From NCBI GenBank assembly GCA_910579545.1, contig CAJTVI010000002.1, positions 3,739 to 67,738 on the forward strand: a stretch of 64,000 nt of DNA, read 5' to 3'. The position numbers and the translations under genes are program-made. The notes under the pieces were generated by a model that had not been told where the DNA came from, did not search any database, and saw only the letters and a list, made by a program, of their open reading frames with translations. Below, piece after piece: positions 14,933 through 21,943 of this stretch; the first letter of the stretch is position 1; every line of letters begins with the position of its first letter. The stretch is from an uncultured Oscillospiraceae bacterium (GTDB lineage Bacteria > Bacillota > Clostridia > Oscillospirales > Ruminococcaceae).

Positions 14933-15409
14933 CTATTTTTGAATGGTTTTTTTTCGTGAAGTCTTGGATGCTGCCTCACATTCTTTTGTGACTTTTTCCA
15001 GCACGTTTTTCATAAACCGGGGGATCGGTGCGCCCATCTCTGCGGCATTTTCCAAGATGCTGCCCAGCTCAGATACAATATACCAGGTCACAACGACCGG
15101 GCAAAGCAGATTGCTGTAGCTAAACGGCAGCCGAAGCTGGGGGACATTGTTCAGGATCAGGCCCAGCAGGATGTCGGTCAGCGTGGCCACGCCAACCGTA
15201 AGGATCGACCCGCATTTGTGCCATAGCCCTTGCCGCGCCTTACTGGAACTCCACGCATGGTTTTTAATGGCGAGGGCGGTGCCTGCCGCATAATCCAGCG
15301 CCATGGTGCCCGCATAGAGCAGCACCAGCCAGCCAAGCCAACTGTGCAGCGCGGCCAAAAGGCCAACCATGCCGACCCCAGCGGCTTTTTCCATCATTTC
15401 GGTGTCCAT
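14933..15409 (-). CDS. TcdE/phage-type holin
   Basis: A 158-residue membrane protein of the toxin-secretion/phage-lysis holin family. Hydrophobic helices are visible in GVGMVGLLAALHSWLGWLVLLYAG, the following ALDYAAGTALAI, ILTVGVATLTDILLGLILNN and LLCPVVVTWYIVSELGSILENAAEMGAPIP. The last segment carries the family's typical E-x-x-SI-x-EN-x-x-x-x-G-x-PxP pattern. The C-terminus is basic (TSRKKTIQK). The start at 15409 has GAGG about 11 bases upstream. The gene follows the ricin-amidase gene by 43 bases and shares its TcdR-type promoter. Holins of this family release toxins and lysins that lack signal peptides, which fits the three hydrolases here. Confidence 0.85.
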   Translation of the reverse strand: MDTEMMEKAAGVGMVGLLAALHSWLGWLVLLYAGTMALDYAAGTALAIKNHAWSSSKARQGLWHKCGSILTVGVATLTDILLGLILNNVPQLRLPFSYSNLLCPVVVTWYIVSELGSILENAAEMGAPIPRFMKNVLEKVTKECEAASKTSRKKTIQK

Positions 15410-15452
15410 CAACGTTTTCACCTCGCAGTGCATCATGCCTTGTCCGCGAGGG

Positions 15453-16496
15453 TTAATACCCATTGATGGCGTTGGCGTCGGCAACGATCTCATCGATCTT
15501 GCTCAGCAGATACGGTCCGGGGCAGGCGGTGGCACTGTACAGTTGATGCCAGGTCAGATTTTCCTCTTTGACCAGTTTTCCCAAACCATTCCGCTTGGCA
15601 ATGTCTGCAACCAGTTTTTTCAGAGTGGCCAAGCTTTTGTCCGAGACGGGCCAGTCCGGTGCACCGCCGCTGTTAGAAGTCTCAATGGTGACCGCGCGCC
15701 AGTTGGAGGGACGATGCCCGTTGGTCCAGGCAACATCGCATTCACGAACAAACTGACCGACTTGGTCATCACATACGCCATAGTGCGAGGAACCATTACG
15801 ATTAGGGTTCTGCCACAGGCGACCAAGGGATTCAATCGTCATATTACCTGCGCAGTGATGGATCGTGATTTCGGTGATTCGGCAGCCCTCCGATGCCCGG
15901 TTTTTGTTGTAGTTGCTCTCGTCTGCCGGGATGAATTTGGTTACGAGCGGCGAATCCCCCTTAGACGGCTCTTCCCCACCGGAACCTTCCTCCTCGCTGG
16001 TGCAGAGTTTCCAGATATGGGCATCCTCGCTGCGGACGCTTTTCCAGCGCACATCGGCATTGTTGTAGTTGCCGACAGGCGTCAGGTAAAGCCCCGGATG
16101 CTTGATCAATGTAATCTTGTACAGGCTGTTGGCCTGATCGACTGTAATCAGATCAATCAGGGAATCTGCATAGTTGCTGGCGTTGGGGTGGTACCCGCCA
16201 ACCGGGTAGAGATCGCAGTTCCCCTCGGCCGTCATGCTGCTGCCATAGCCATAGATATTCAGGCCATAGTCCTCGTTCAGCGCACTGCGGATGGTGCAGC
16301 CTACAATGTGTTCACCGGCATCGTGTGCCGGCATCAGCCGAAACAAATGGTCTTTGTTCACCCCAGTGCCGGTGGGCTTATAGATGCTGATGTTCTGGTT
16401 CCGTGCAATGCCGCCGGAGCCTTCCCGGTTCAGATAGAGGTTGGAAGTCCCCCCGTGCGACTGGATGTAATAGTAATTTCCAAGTGTGTAAGCCAT
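15453..16496 (-). CDS. Ricin-like beta-trefoil protein fused to N-acetylmuramoyl-L-alanine amidase
   Basis: A 347-residue protein with AGGAGG before its ATG and no signal peptide. Residues 1-155 are a ricin-type lectin domain very similar to that of 12858-13982. The C-terminal 160 residues are an Amidase_2/PGRP domain: ITEITIHHCAGNM (zinc His), SSHYGVCDDQVGQFVRECDVAWTNGH, NWRAVTIETSNSGG and TWHQLYSATACPGPYLLSKI with the last His and Cys ligands. It should cut the bond between muramic acid and L-alanine in peptidoglycan, directed by the lectin domain to surface glycans. The holin gene follows. Divergent from the lipoprotein at 16749. Confidence 0.88.
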   Translation of the reverse strand: MAYTLGNYYYIQSHGGTSNLYLNREGSGGIARNQNISIYKPTGTGVNKDHLFRLMPAHDAGEHIVGCTIRSALNEDYGLNIYGYGSSMTAEGNCDLYPVGGYHPNASNYADSLIDLITVDQANSLYKITLIKHPGLYLTPVGNYNNADVRWKSVRSEDAHIWKLCTSEEEGSGGEEPSKGDSPLVTKFIPADESNYNKNRASEGCRITEITIHHCAGNMTIESLGRLWQNPNRNGSSHYGVCDDQVGQFVRECDVAWTNGHRPSNWRAVTIETSNSGGAPDWPVSDKSLATLKKLVADIAKRNGLGKLVKEENLTWHQLYSATACPGPYLLSKIDEIVADANAINGY

Positions 16497-16546
16497 TGCT
16501 GTGCCTCCTTATCTTTGTGTGCTTTGTCGTTGAGCGCTCAAAGGGT

Positions 16547-16574
16547 AAAGAGGAACTTGGACAGAAAATGTAAA
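16547..16574 (-). promoter_or_regulatory. TcdR-type promoter of the ricin-amidase and holin genes
   Basis: On the minus strand TTTACA (16574-16569), 16-base spacer, CTCTTT (16552-16547). The palindrome TGAGCGCTCA (16531-16540) lies six bases after the -10, identical in sequence and position to that before ricin-hydrolase 1. Confidence 0.82.
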
Positions 16575-16748
16575 CTACGGTTTGCTGTTGTACTGATTTT
16601 TATTGCTTTATTCCCGGGAATAGTTGAAAGAGGCCCGGACATCCCCTTCAAGAAAGCGGATTTTCGAAAAGTACGCTCTTCTGGAGGCATACAAAATGTT
16701 TTCGCCCCGAAATTGTTTGATAATATTTTCATATAAGGAGAAATTTTT

Positions 16749-17540
16749 ATGAAACCGCAAAGAAAAAAGAAAGCCCTTGCTTCGTTGCTGTGCATGATGA
16801 TCTTGGCTGGATGTTCGCACACAGATGGCTCCTCAATGCAATCCAGTCGAACGCCAGATTCATCAAAAAGCATGGCGATTTATACTCCTGGTACCGCCAG
16901 TTTCGCTTCCTCTGCTGACACTCCTTTATCTGCTGCGGCAACGCCTTCCGTGCAGCCAGCGCAAGATGCTGCGCAGAACATTGTTTATAAAAAAGGCTCT
17001 ATCGGCCCTGGCGATGGAGACCATCTGGAAATCCCCGCCGGTCTGGACGAGGATGAGATTGCGAAATTTGTGAATTACCTCACCATTGCAATCGTTGCGC
17101 CACTCTCCAACGTGAACGAAATGGATGCGGATACCGCGTTTCGATTCAGCAGGTGCATGCTTGAATTTTACTATGAAACCCATCCTGAAAGTTGTGCTCG
17201 GACGGTTGAAATCGTACCTGGTTCAGGAGACAACTACAATATTATCCCGGCATCGGATTTTCTCGCGTTTATATTAACGCATTTTGGAATTGATGATATT
17301 GCTTTCTTTCAAAAATCCATTCCAGATAATGACAGAATCGTTAAGTTTCAAATGGAGGAAGGGAACATCCTTTTGATTCCGTCATTAGAAGCCATCTCCA
17401 GTGATTTCAAAACAGGTTTTTTTACGGTGGAAAATGGGACCCTGTATCTTCAAGCGGAATCAGCCGATTTGGGAATCCTTACATATTGCTTCGACATTTC
17501 AAACGGTCTGGAGAATTATCGACTGACTTGGGTGCAGTAA
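16749..17540 (+). CDS. Lipoprotein, candidate immunity partner in the ricin-hydrolase cluster
   Basis: A 263-residue lipoprotein: basic N-terminus MKPQRKKK, hydrophobic core, lipobox LAGC (Cys at about 21), then a long Ser/Thr/Ala linker to about residue 80. The folded part includes GLDEDEIAKFVNYLTIAIVAPLSN, MLEFYYETHPESC, YNIIPASDFLAFILTHFGIDDI and GILTYCFDISNG. The segment P-x-SDF-x8-FG has the same outline as YFAIGEFAAASRELFG in the chromosomal lipoprotein at 60840, hinting at a common fold. AAGGAG precedes the start. It is divergent from the ricin-amidase gene and converges on ricin-hydrolase 3. Immunity is inferred only from this placement. Confidence 0.72.
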   Translation: MKPQRKKKALASLLCMMILAGCSHTDGSSMQSSRTPDSSKSMAIYTPGTASFASSADTPLSAAATPSVQPAQDAAQNIVYKKGSIGPGDGDHLEIPAGLDEDEIAKFVNYLTIAIVAPLSNVNEMDADTAFRFSRCMLEFYYETHPESCARTVEIVPGSGDNYNIIPASDFLAFILTHFGIDDIAFFQKSIPDNDRIVKFQMEEGNILLIPSLEAISSDFKTGFFTVENGTLYLQAESADLGILTYCFDISNGLENYRLTWVQ

Positions 17541-17573
17541 TCCCCTCGTAACGTGCATATACTCTAAAACACA

Positions 17574-17628
17574 CCCGGCATTGAAGGAAACTTTCAAGGT
17601 GCTCCTTGAAGTTCTCTTCAATGCCGGG
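17574..17628. terminator. Two-level hairpin between convergent genes
   Basis: CCCGGCATTGAAG (17574-17586) and its complement (17616-17628) form 13-bp outer arms. TTCAAGG/CCTTGAA forms an inner stem. It lies between the lipoprotein gene and ricin-hydrolase 3. Confidence 0.65.
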
Positions 17629-17664
17629 ATTCCTTGGTGGAGTTAGTTTAGGACGGTTGCAATG

Positions 17665-18645
17665 TTAGGGATTCGGCTGATTGATTTGAGGGAGATAGCT
17701 GGCGGGGTTTACCCAGTTCGCGTGCTCATACCGATTTCCGGCAGAGTCGTTGTCCAGAACATACTTGTCAGAACACTGCATCGCAAAGTGAAGGTGTTCG
17801 CCTTTGGCATAGCCCGTCTGGCCCATATAGCCAATCAACTGACCCGCCCTCACATGAACTTTCTCAGAAATGCCAGGTTCAAAAGACTGTAGGTGTGCAT
17901 AAATAGCCCGCACATAGGTACTACCATTTACGGCTTTGTTAGGATTTTCGGAGTGCAGAAACAGGCAATTCCCGAGTGAATCATTACCTTCTGCGCTGAG
18001 ATCGTGGTAAGGGTAGTCCATCCTTCGCGCGATTACGCCGTCACACCAAGCATAAACCTTTGTGCCGGCACTGTTTACAAGGTCAACAGCATTATGCGCC
18101 ACGCCCCTTGAATCAATATCGCCGTACCGATACCCATAATGGGTGTATTTGCACGGCAGGCAAATGCCGGATCCGGTTCCACCACCAGACTCATACTCAA
18201 TGAGTTTCCACTGCTGCCGGGTGGATCCACTGTTCAGAATGTTCCATGTCACAAGGCCGCCACTGGACGTAGAACCAGCAGTCAGGTACAGATTATTATC
18301 GGAATTGTTCCGATAGTTCTGAATGCGGTAGACGCTGTTCCCCGCATCAATGGTGCGGAAGTTAATCTTAGAGTCTTCAAGATTATCCGCCCAAGTGTGG
18401 ATATCGCAGTTGCCCGTAGAAAGGTAGATGTTCAGGGCATAGTTCTCATTCAGCAGGCTTTTGATGCGGGCATAGCCGTTGCCAACCTCAACACGCCAGA
18501 GCTGGTCGCCAATAGTCTCCCTGGTGTACAGGAAAACATCGCGGTTCTGAGACACCTGGCTGGAACCCCGAACGCTCAGCGCAACCCCTGTGTTGTTAAC
18601 CGGGCAAATCCAATAAATGTGACCGTTTTGATAAGGCATATTCAT
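17665..18645 (-). CDS. Ricin-like beta-trefoil protein fused to M23 (LytM) peptidase
   Basis: A 326-residue protein with AAGGAG before the ATG and no signal peptide. The N-terminal 155 residues form a ricin-type domain (VNNTGVALSVRGSSQ, QLWRVEV, YALNIYLSTGNCDIH, QQWKLIEYES) more distant from the other two. The C-terminal M23 domain is intact: HNAVDLVNSAGTKVYAWCDGVIARR with the HxxxD zinc motif, IYAHLQSFEPG, VRAGQLIGYMGQTGYAKGEHLHFAMQ with HxH. It should cleave peptidoglycan cross-bridges or stem peptides. A TcdR-type promoter precedes it, so it belongs to the same regulon as the other ricin-hydrolases. It converges on the lipoprotein at 16749. Confidence 0.88.
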   Translation of the reverse strand: MNMPYQNGHIYWICPVNNTGVALSVRGSSQVSQNRDVFLYTRETIGDQLWRVEVGNGYARIKSLLNENYALNIYLSTGNCDIHTWADNLEDSKINFRTIDAGNSVYRIQNYRNNSDNNLYLTAGSTSSGGLVTWNILNSGSTRQQWKLIEYESGGGTGSGICLPCKYTHYGYRYGDIDSRGVAHNAVDLVNSAGTKVYAWCDGVIARRMDYPYHDLSAEGNDSLGNCLFLHSENPNKAVNGSTYVRAIYAHLQSFEPGISEKVHVRAGQLIGYMGQTGYAKGEHLHFAMQCSDKYVLDNDSAGNRYEHANWVNPASYLPQINQPNP

Positions 18646-18698
18646 TCTCCTTTTTCTTTTTGTGCTTCGTCAAGCACATTTCGAACGTTCTGCCTTAT

Positions 18699-18726
18699 AA
18701 AGAGTAAACACAGAATATATTGTAAA
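18699..18726 (-). promoter_or_regulatory. TcdR-type promoter of ricin-hydrolase 3
   Basis: On the minus strand TTTACA (18726-18721), 16-base spacer, CTCTTT (18704-18699), followed by the palindrome GAACGTTC (18683-18690) and a GTGCTT-GACG-AAGCAC hairpin (18663-18678). Confidence 0.8.
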
Positions 18727-18787
18727 CATTTAATTCAATTTTTTCAGCCTGAAAACAAGGGGATTTATTTTTCTCGTATTGTATTCA

Positions 18788-20581
18788 TCACAGGAATAAT
18801 GGGGTTGAATCAAGCATAGGGTTAACTCTCATGTTATCCTTCACCACTTCAAAGTGCAAATGGTTTCCGGCACTGTCCCCTGTGCTGCCTACATACCCGA
18901 TCACCTGCCCTGTCGTCACCGTTTCGCCCGCGCTCACGGCAGTGGAAACCATGTGTGCATAGCGTGTGGAAAGGCCCGCTCCGCTGTCCAGCAGCACCTG
19001 ATTGCCATAACTGTCATTCCAGCCGGAGATCAGCACGGTACCGCTGTGGGCGGCGAGAATGGGCGTACCCTCCGGCGCGGGGATGTCGATGCCCTTGTGC
19101 GGCTGGCCGGAGATCGCGTCCGGCTCTCCGAACCCGCAGGAAATGGTGGTATACCCCGGCAGCGGCCATTGCAGGGAACCCGCGGCCGCACCGCCGCCCG
19201 GCAGGATGCCTCCCGGCGCGACGCCGCACAAAGCCAGCAGCATTGGGCGCATCTCATCTGAAAGAAGCTGGTGCAGAATGTCTCGTTGATCGGCAGTAAA
19301 GAGGTGGTTGTCGGCCATCTCATCGGTGGTTTTGCCGTTGACAGAAATATGCAGGATGTACCAGTACCGCGGCCCGGGGGCGGCTTCTTCGCCGCCCTCG
19401 GTTTCGTCTGTTTCGTCATTTTCCTCCGTTTCGTCCTCTGCTGGTTCTTCCGGCTCGATTTCAACGGCCTCCACCTCGCTGGTGATCTCGTGCATCTCCC
19501 AAAAGGTGTTTTGGATGCGCTGCGCATTGGCTGTGTCGATCACAATCACATTGCCGTCCTCACCGAGATTGGCCTGCACCGCAAACACCGCCAGCACCTC
19601 TGGCCAATAGCTTTGCCATGTGCGGCCAGCTTCGTAGTGATATTGGATGTCCACCTCATCGCATTCCGGGTGCGCCGCCACAATGTCGTTGATGGCCTGC
19701 GCAAAGTCCGCGTTGACATCCTGCACAATGCTGGCAATGGGTATGGCGTTCGGGTCGCCTGTTTCGTCCGCAAACAGGATGCCCATCGGTGAGCCGATGA
19801 TCGCCGCGGCCGCGCCGGCCACCGTTACGAGCAGCAGGACGATGCCGCCCGCACCGGCAAATGCCAGTAGAGAGCGCACCGCCGCGCGGGCAGTTTTTGC
19901 AACCGCCGCCGCTAACCGGCCCAAGGCGCGGCCAACGGCCTTTTGCGGTTGGGGGCGCATGGCTGAAATGCTGCGCGGGCAGGGCGAGGGAATACGCAGC
20001 TTGGGAATTCCCGATGTGGCTGCCTGCCCGCCCAGCTTCTGCCGGGCCGCATGCTGCATGAACAACCGCCGCTTACCGGTTTGCTGCCAATGCCGGAGCC
20101 GGGGCGGCAGGTCATGCTGCGCCGCCCCGGCCCCTTTGTACAGGGCCTCCTTTTCAGCCTGTTTTGTGGCTGCCCTTTGTGCAAATAACTGACGGCGAAT
20201 CCGGCCTTTGCGCTGGGCTGGGGCTGGAATTTCTACCCCATTGCCGGCTGAGTGCGGGGCGGCGGTGCCCGGCACTGGTGGTGGGATTTCCTTTATACCG
20301 TTTTTTGCGGCGGGCAGATTTTTCGCTTGCAGGATGTTCTCACGCGCTGTTTTTCCGCGCAGATAGGCTGCCCGCGCCGTATGGGCCGAAATATCTGCCG
20401 CAAGCAAGGTGGAATGGACCGTTCCATCTTTCATGTGCTCGGCGGCGTCCTGCTCTGGCCTGTTGTCTGCTTTATTGCCCGTCGGTTCCGCCTCACGCGC
20501 AGCGCACTCAATGCCTGCCGATAAATGTGCCAACCCCCGCCCTATGGTGTGCTTTCGGATACTTTCCCGCTGCTCGTTCAT
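18788..20581 (-). CDS. Conjugative-transfer protein with M23 peptidoglycan hydrolase domain
   Basis: A 597-residue protein. The first ~235 residues are cytoplasmic, basic and low-complexity (KRRLFMQHAARQKLGG and similar). A single transmembrane helix (SLLAFAGAGGIVLLLVTVAGAAAAIIG) follows, then an extracytoplasmic region with an acidic linker (EPEEPAEDETEENDETDETEGGEE) and a C-terminal LytM/M23 domain: FGEPDAISGQPHKGIDIPAPEGTPILAAHSGTV with HxxxD, YAHM, GSTGDSAGNHLHFEVV with HxH. It is the wall-opening enzyme of the transfer channel, corresponding to CD1107-like proteins. It starts within the stop of the PAPS-reductase-like gene (four-base overlap) and ends the transfer operon. Confidence 0.88.
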   Translation of the reverse strand: MNEQRESIRKHTIGRGLAHLSAGIECAAREAEPTGNKADNRPEQDAAEHMKDGTVHSTLLAADISAHTARAAYLRGKTARENILQAKNLPAAKNGIKEIPPPVPGTAAPHSAGNGVEIPAPAQRKGRIRRQLFAQRAATKQAEKEALYKGAGAAQHDLPPRLRHWQQTGKRRLFMQHAARQKLGGQAATSGIPKLRIPSPCPRSISAMRPQPQKAVGRALGRLAAAVAKTARAAVRSLLAFAGAGGIVLLLVTVAGAAAAIIGSPMGILFADETGDPNAIPIASIVQDVNADFAQAINDIVAAHPECDEVDIQYHYEAGRTWQSYWPEVLAVFAVQANLGEDGNVIVIDTANAQRIQNTFWEMHEITSEVEAVEIEPEEPAEDETEENDETDETEGGEEAAPGPRYWYILHISVNGKTTDEMADNHLFTADQRDILHQLLSDEMRPMLLALCGVAPGGILPGGGAAAGSLQWPLPGYTTISCGFGEPDAISGQPHKGIDIPAPEGTPILAAHSGTVLISGWNDSYGNQVLLDSGAGLSTRYAHMVSTAVSAGETVTTGQVIGYVGSTGDSAGNHLHFEVVKDNMRVNPMLDSTPLFL

Positions 20582-21471
20582 CCCTCCATCGCCTCCTCAT
20601 ACTCATCAAAGGAAAGCTGGCCCGGCAATACGCCGTCCTCCATCCACCAATGAAAAACCTTAACGCCTGTCGCGCCGCAGCGCCAGCCCTTGTCAAGTTT
20701 CCCGCGCTGCCGCCGCTCCTCCAGCATCCGCTCAAACGAATGGAGATACATCCTTTCATAAGCAGGCCAGCGGGCAAATTCCCGGTATCGTTTTTTACCC
20801 GCCATCGGACAGCCCACACAGCCAACACGAGAAAAGCCCTCGGCATAGAGCGGATTCAACGGGATCTTCTCAGACAACAAAAAATCCCACACATCGCTGT
20901 CCGTCCAGTCGATGATGGGATTGCATACGCGCTTTGCCTGCAAGGTGCAATGCTCAAACAGGCGGCGCTTATCGTCGTTGTCATTATTTAAGATGATGCG
21001 TTTGGCCGGGTCTGCCGCGCCCTTTTCAAAGATACCCCGGCTGTCACGCCGCCGCACGCTTTCTGCCCAGCGCACGCCTGTTGCGATAAACCTCCCCTGC
21101 CCGCCACGCTCCTTGAGAACAGAGCAGCAATATCGCATGGAACGGGTTGGAGGTATCAGCTTTTGGGGGATCAAAGCCCACATGGACGTGCGCTTTCCTT
21201 TATAATAAGGATGGTTGATTTTGCAGGGAATGCCCAGCGCTTCCAGCCGGGCAAACTCGCGCCGGATAAAGTAGATCGTTTCGGGCGCGTCTGCCGTGGT
21301 TAAGTTGTGCTCAACTTCAAACGAGATACCCGCCCGCCTTGCCAACTCCACACATACGCTGCTGTCCTTGCCGCCGCTGTCTGTAATAATCAGGGGCTTT
21401 TTGTATTGGTACAGGCTCATTTCGGACGCTTCGCGCAGCCGCTGGATCGCCAGTTGCTCCTTATCGCTCAT
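20578..21471 (-). CDS. Phosphoadenosine phosphosulfate reductase-family protein
   Basis: A 297-residue member of the adenine-nucleotide alpha-hydrolase fold. The PP-loop SGGKDSS is near residue 32, and Cys pairs (RYCCSVLKERGG, VGCVGCPMAGKKRYREFARWP) could hold an iron-sulfur cluster, as in DndC-like and ICE-borne relatives. In this family, sulfate or ATP-activated chemistry is known; the substrate here is not. Similar genes are regular members of clostridial ICE transfer operons next to VirB4, where the role may be DNA or tRNA modification. It overlaps DUF6075 upstream by 11 bases and the M23 gene downstream by four. Confidence 0.8.
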   Translation of the reverse strand: MSDKEQLAIQRLREASEMSLYQYKKPLIITDSGGKDSSVCVELARRAGISFEVEHNLTTADAPETIYFIRREFARLEALGIPCKINHPYYKGKRTSMWALIPQKLIPPTRSMRYCCSVLKERGGQGRFIATGVRWAESVRRRDSRGIFEKGAADPAKRIILNNDNDDKRRLFEHCTLQAKRVCNPIIDWTDSDVWDFLLSEKIPLNPLYAEGFSRVGCVGCPMAGKKRYREFARWPAYERMYLHSFERMLEERRQRGKLDKGWRCGATGVKVFHWWMEDGVLPGQLSFDEYEEAMEG

Positions 21472-21877
21472 AGTAACTATCCCGCTCTACGGATTGACGC
21501 TGCATTTGTTCCTGCTCCCGGCAGTATTCCGGGTAGCGCAGCCGGATGCCCTCCAACATATATGGCGCGAAGCCGCAGGCAAAGAGGTCATAGGGCGCGG
21601 CGTCCTGCTCATGCCCCGGCTCGGTGTACCCATTCCAAAGGTTAAACGCCATCAGGCAAAGCCGATGCGTCCCGCTGGTCTGCCAGCCCTCATGCAGGGC
21701 TTCAGGCCGGATGCAGTCCTCCTCAAAATCGAACAGGCGGCTTATCATCTTCCGGGTATCATCGCTGACGCCCAGCAGATAGAACAGGGCTTTATGGTAG
21801 CTGTCCTCCCGCACACGCGCCATGCTCTTTTCGTAAAAGGCGCGGTGCTGGTCGGATGTGAAAATCAGCTTTTTCAT
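21461..21877 (-). CDS. DUF6075-like ICE protein
   Basis: A 138-residue soluble protein starting MKKLIFTSDQHRAFYEKSM, AAAGGAA about 6 bases upstream. The segments DSYHKALFYLLGVSDDTRKMI, LFDFEEDCIRPEALHEGWQTSGTHRLCLMAFNLWNGY and YDLFACGFAPYMLEGIRLRYPEYC match my memory of DUF6075, a family of unknown function found mostly in mobile elements. Operon position between VirB4 and the PAPS-reductase-like gene. No catalytic motif is apparent. Confidence 0.7.
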   Translation of the reverse strand: MKKLIFTSDQHRAFYEKSMARVREDSYHKALFYLLGVSDDTRKMISRLFDFEEDCIRPEALHEGWQTSGTHRLCLMAFNLWNGYTEPGHEQDAAPYDLFACGFAPYMLEGIRLRYPEYCREQEQMQRQSVERDSYYER

Positions 21878-21943
21878 TTCGGTTCCTTTCAAAAAAATGC
21901 GCCCGGTGCAGTCCTTTGAGAAACTGTACCGGGCGTTGCCTGT

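Noticed and set aside
15369..16736. 455-codon plus-strand frame across the holin and amidase genes
   Set aside because: It is the antisense shadow of two clear genes, has no ribosome site and encodes no known domain; high GC keeps antisense frames open.
18788..20581. M23 protein as a fourth member of the ricin-hydrolase system
   Set aside because: It lacks a ricin domain and a TcdR-type promoter, has a transmembrane helix and is coupled to the transfer operon, so it belongs to conjugation.
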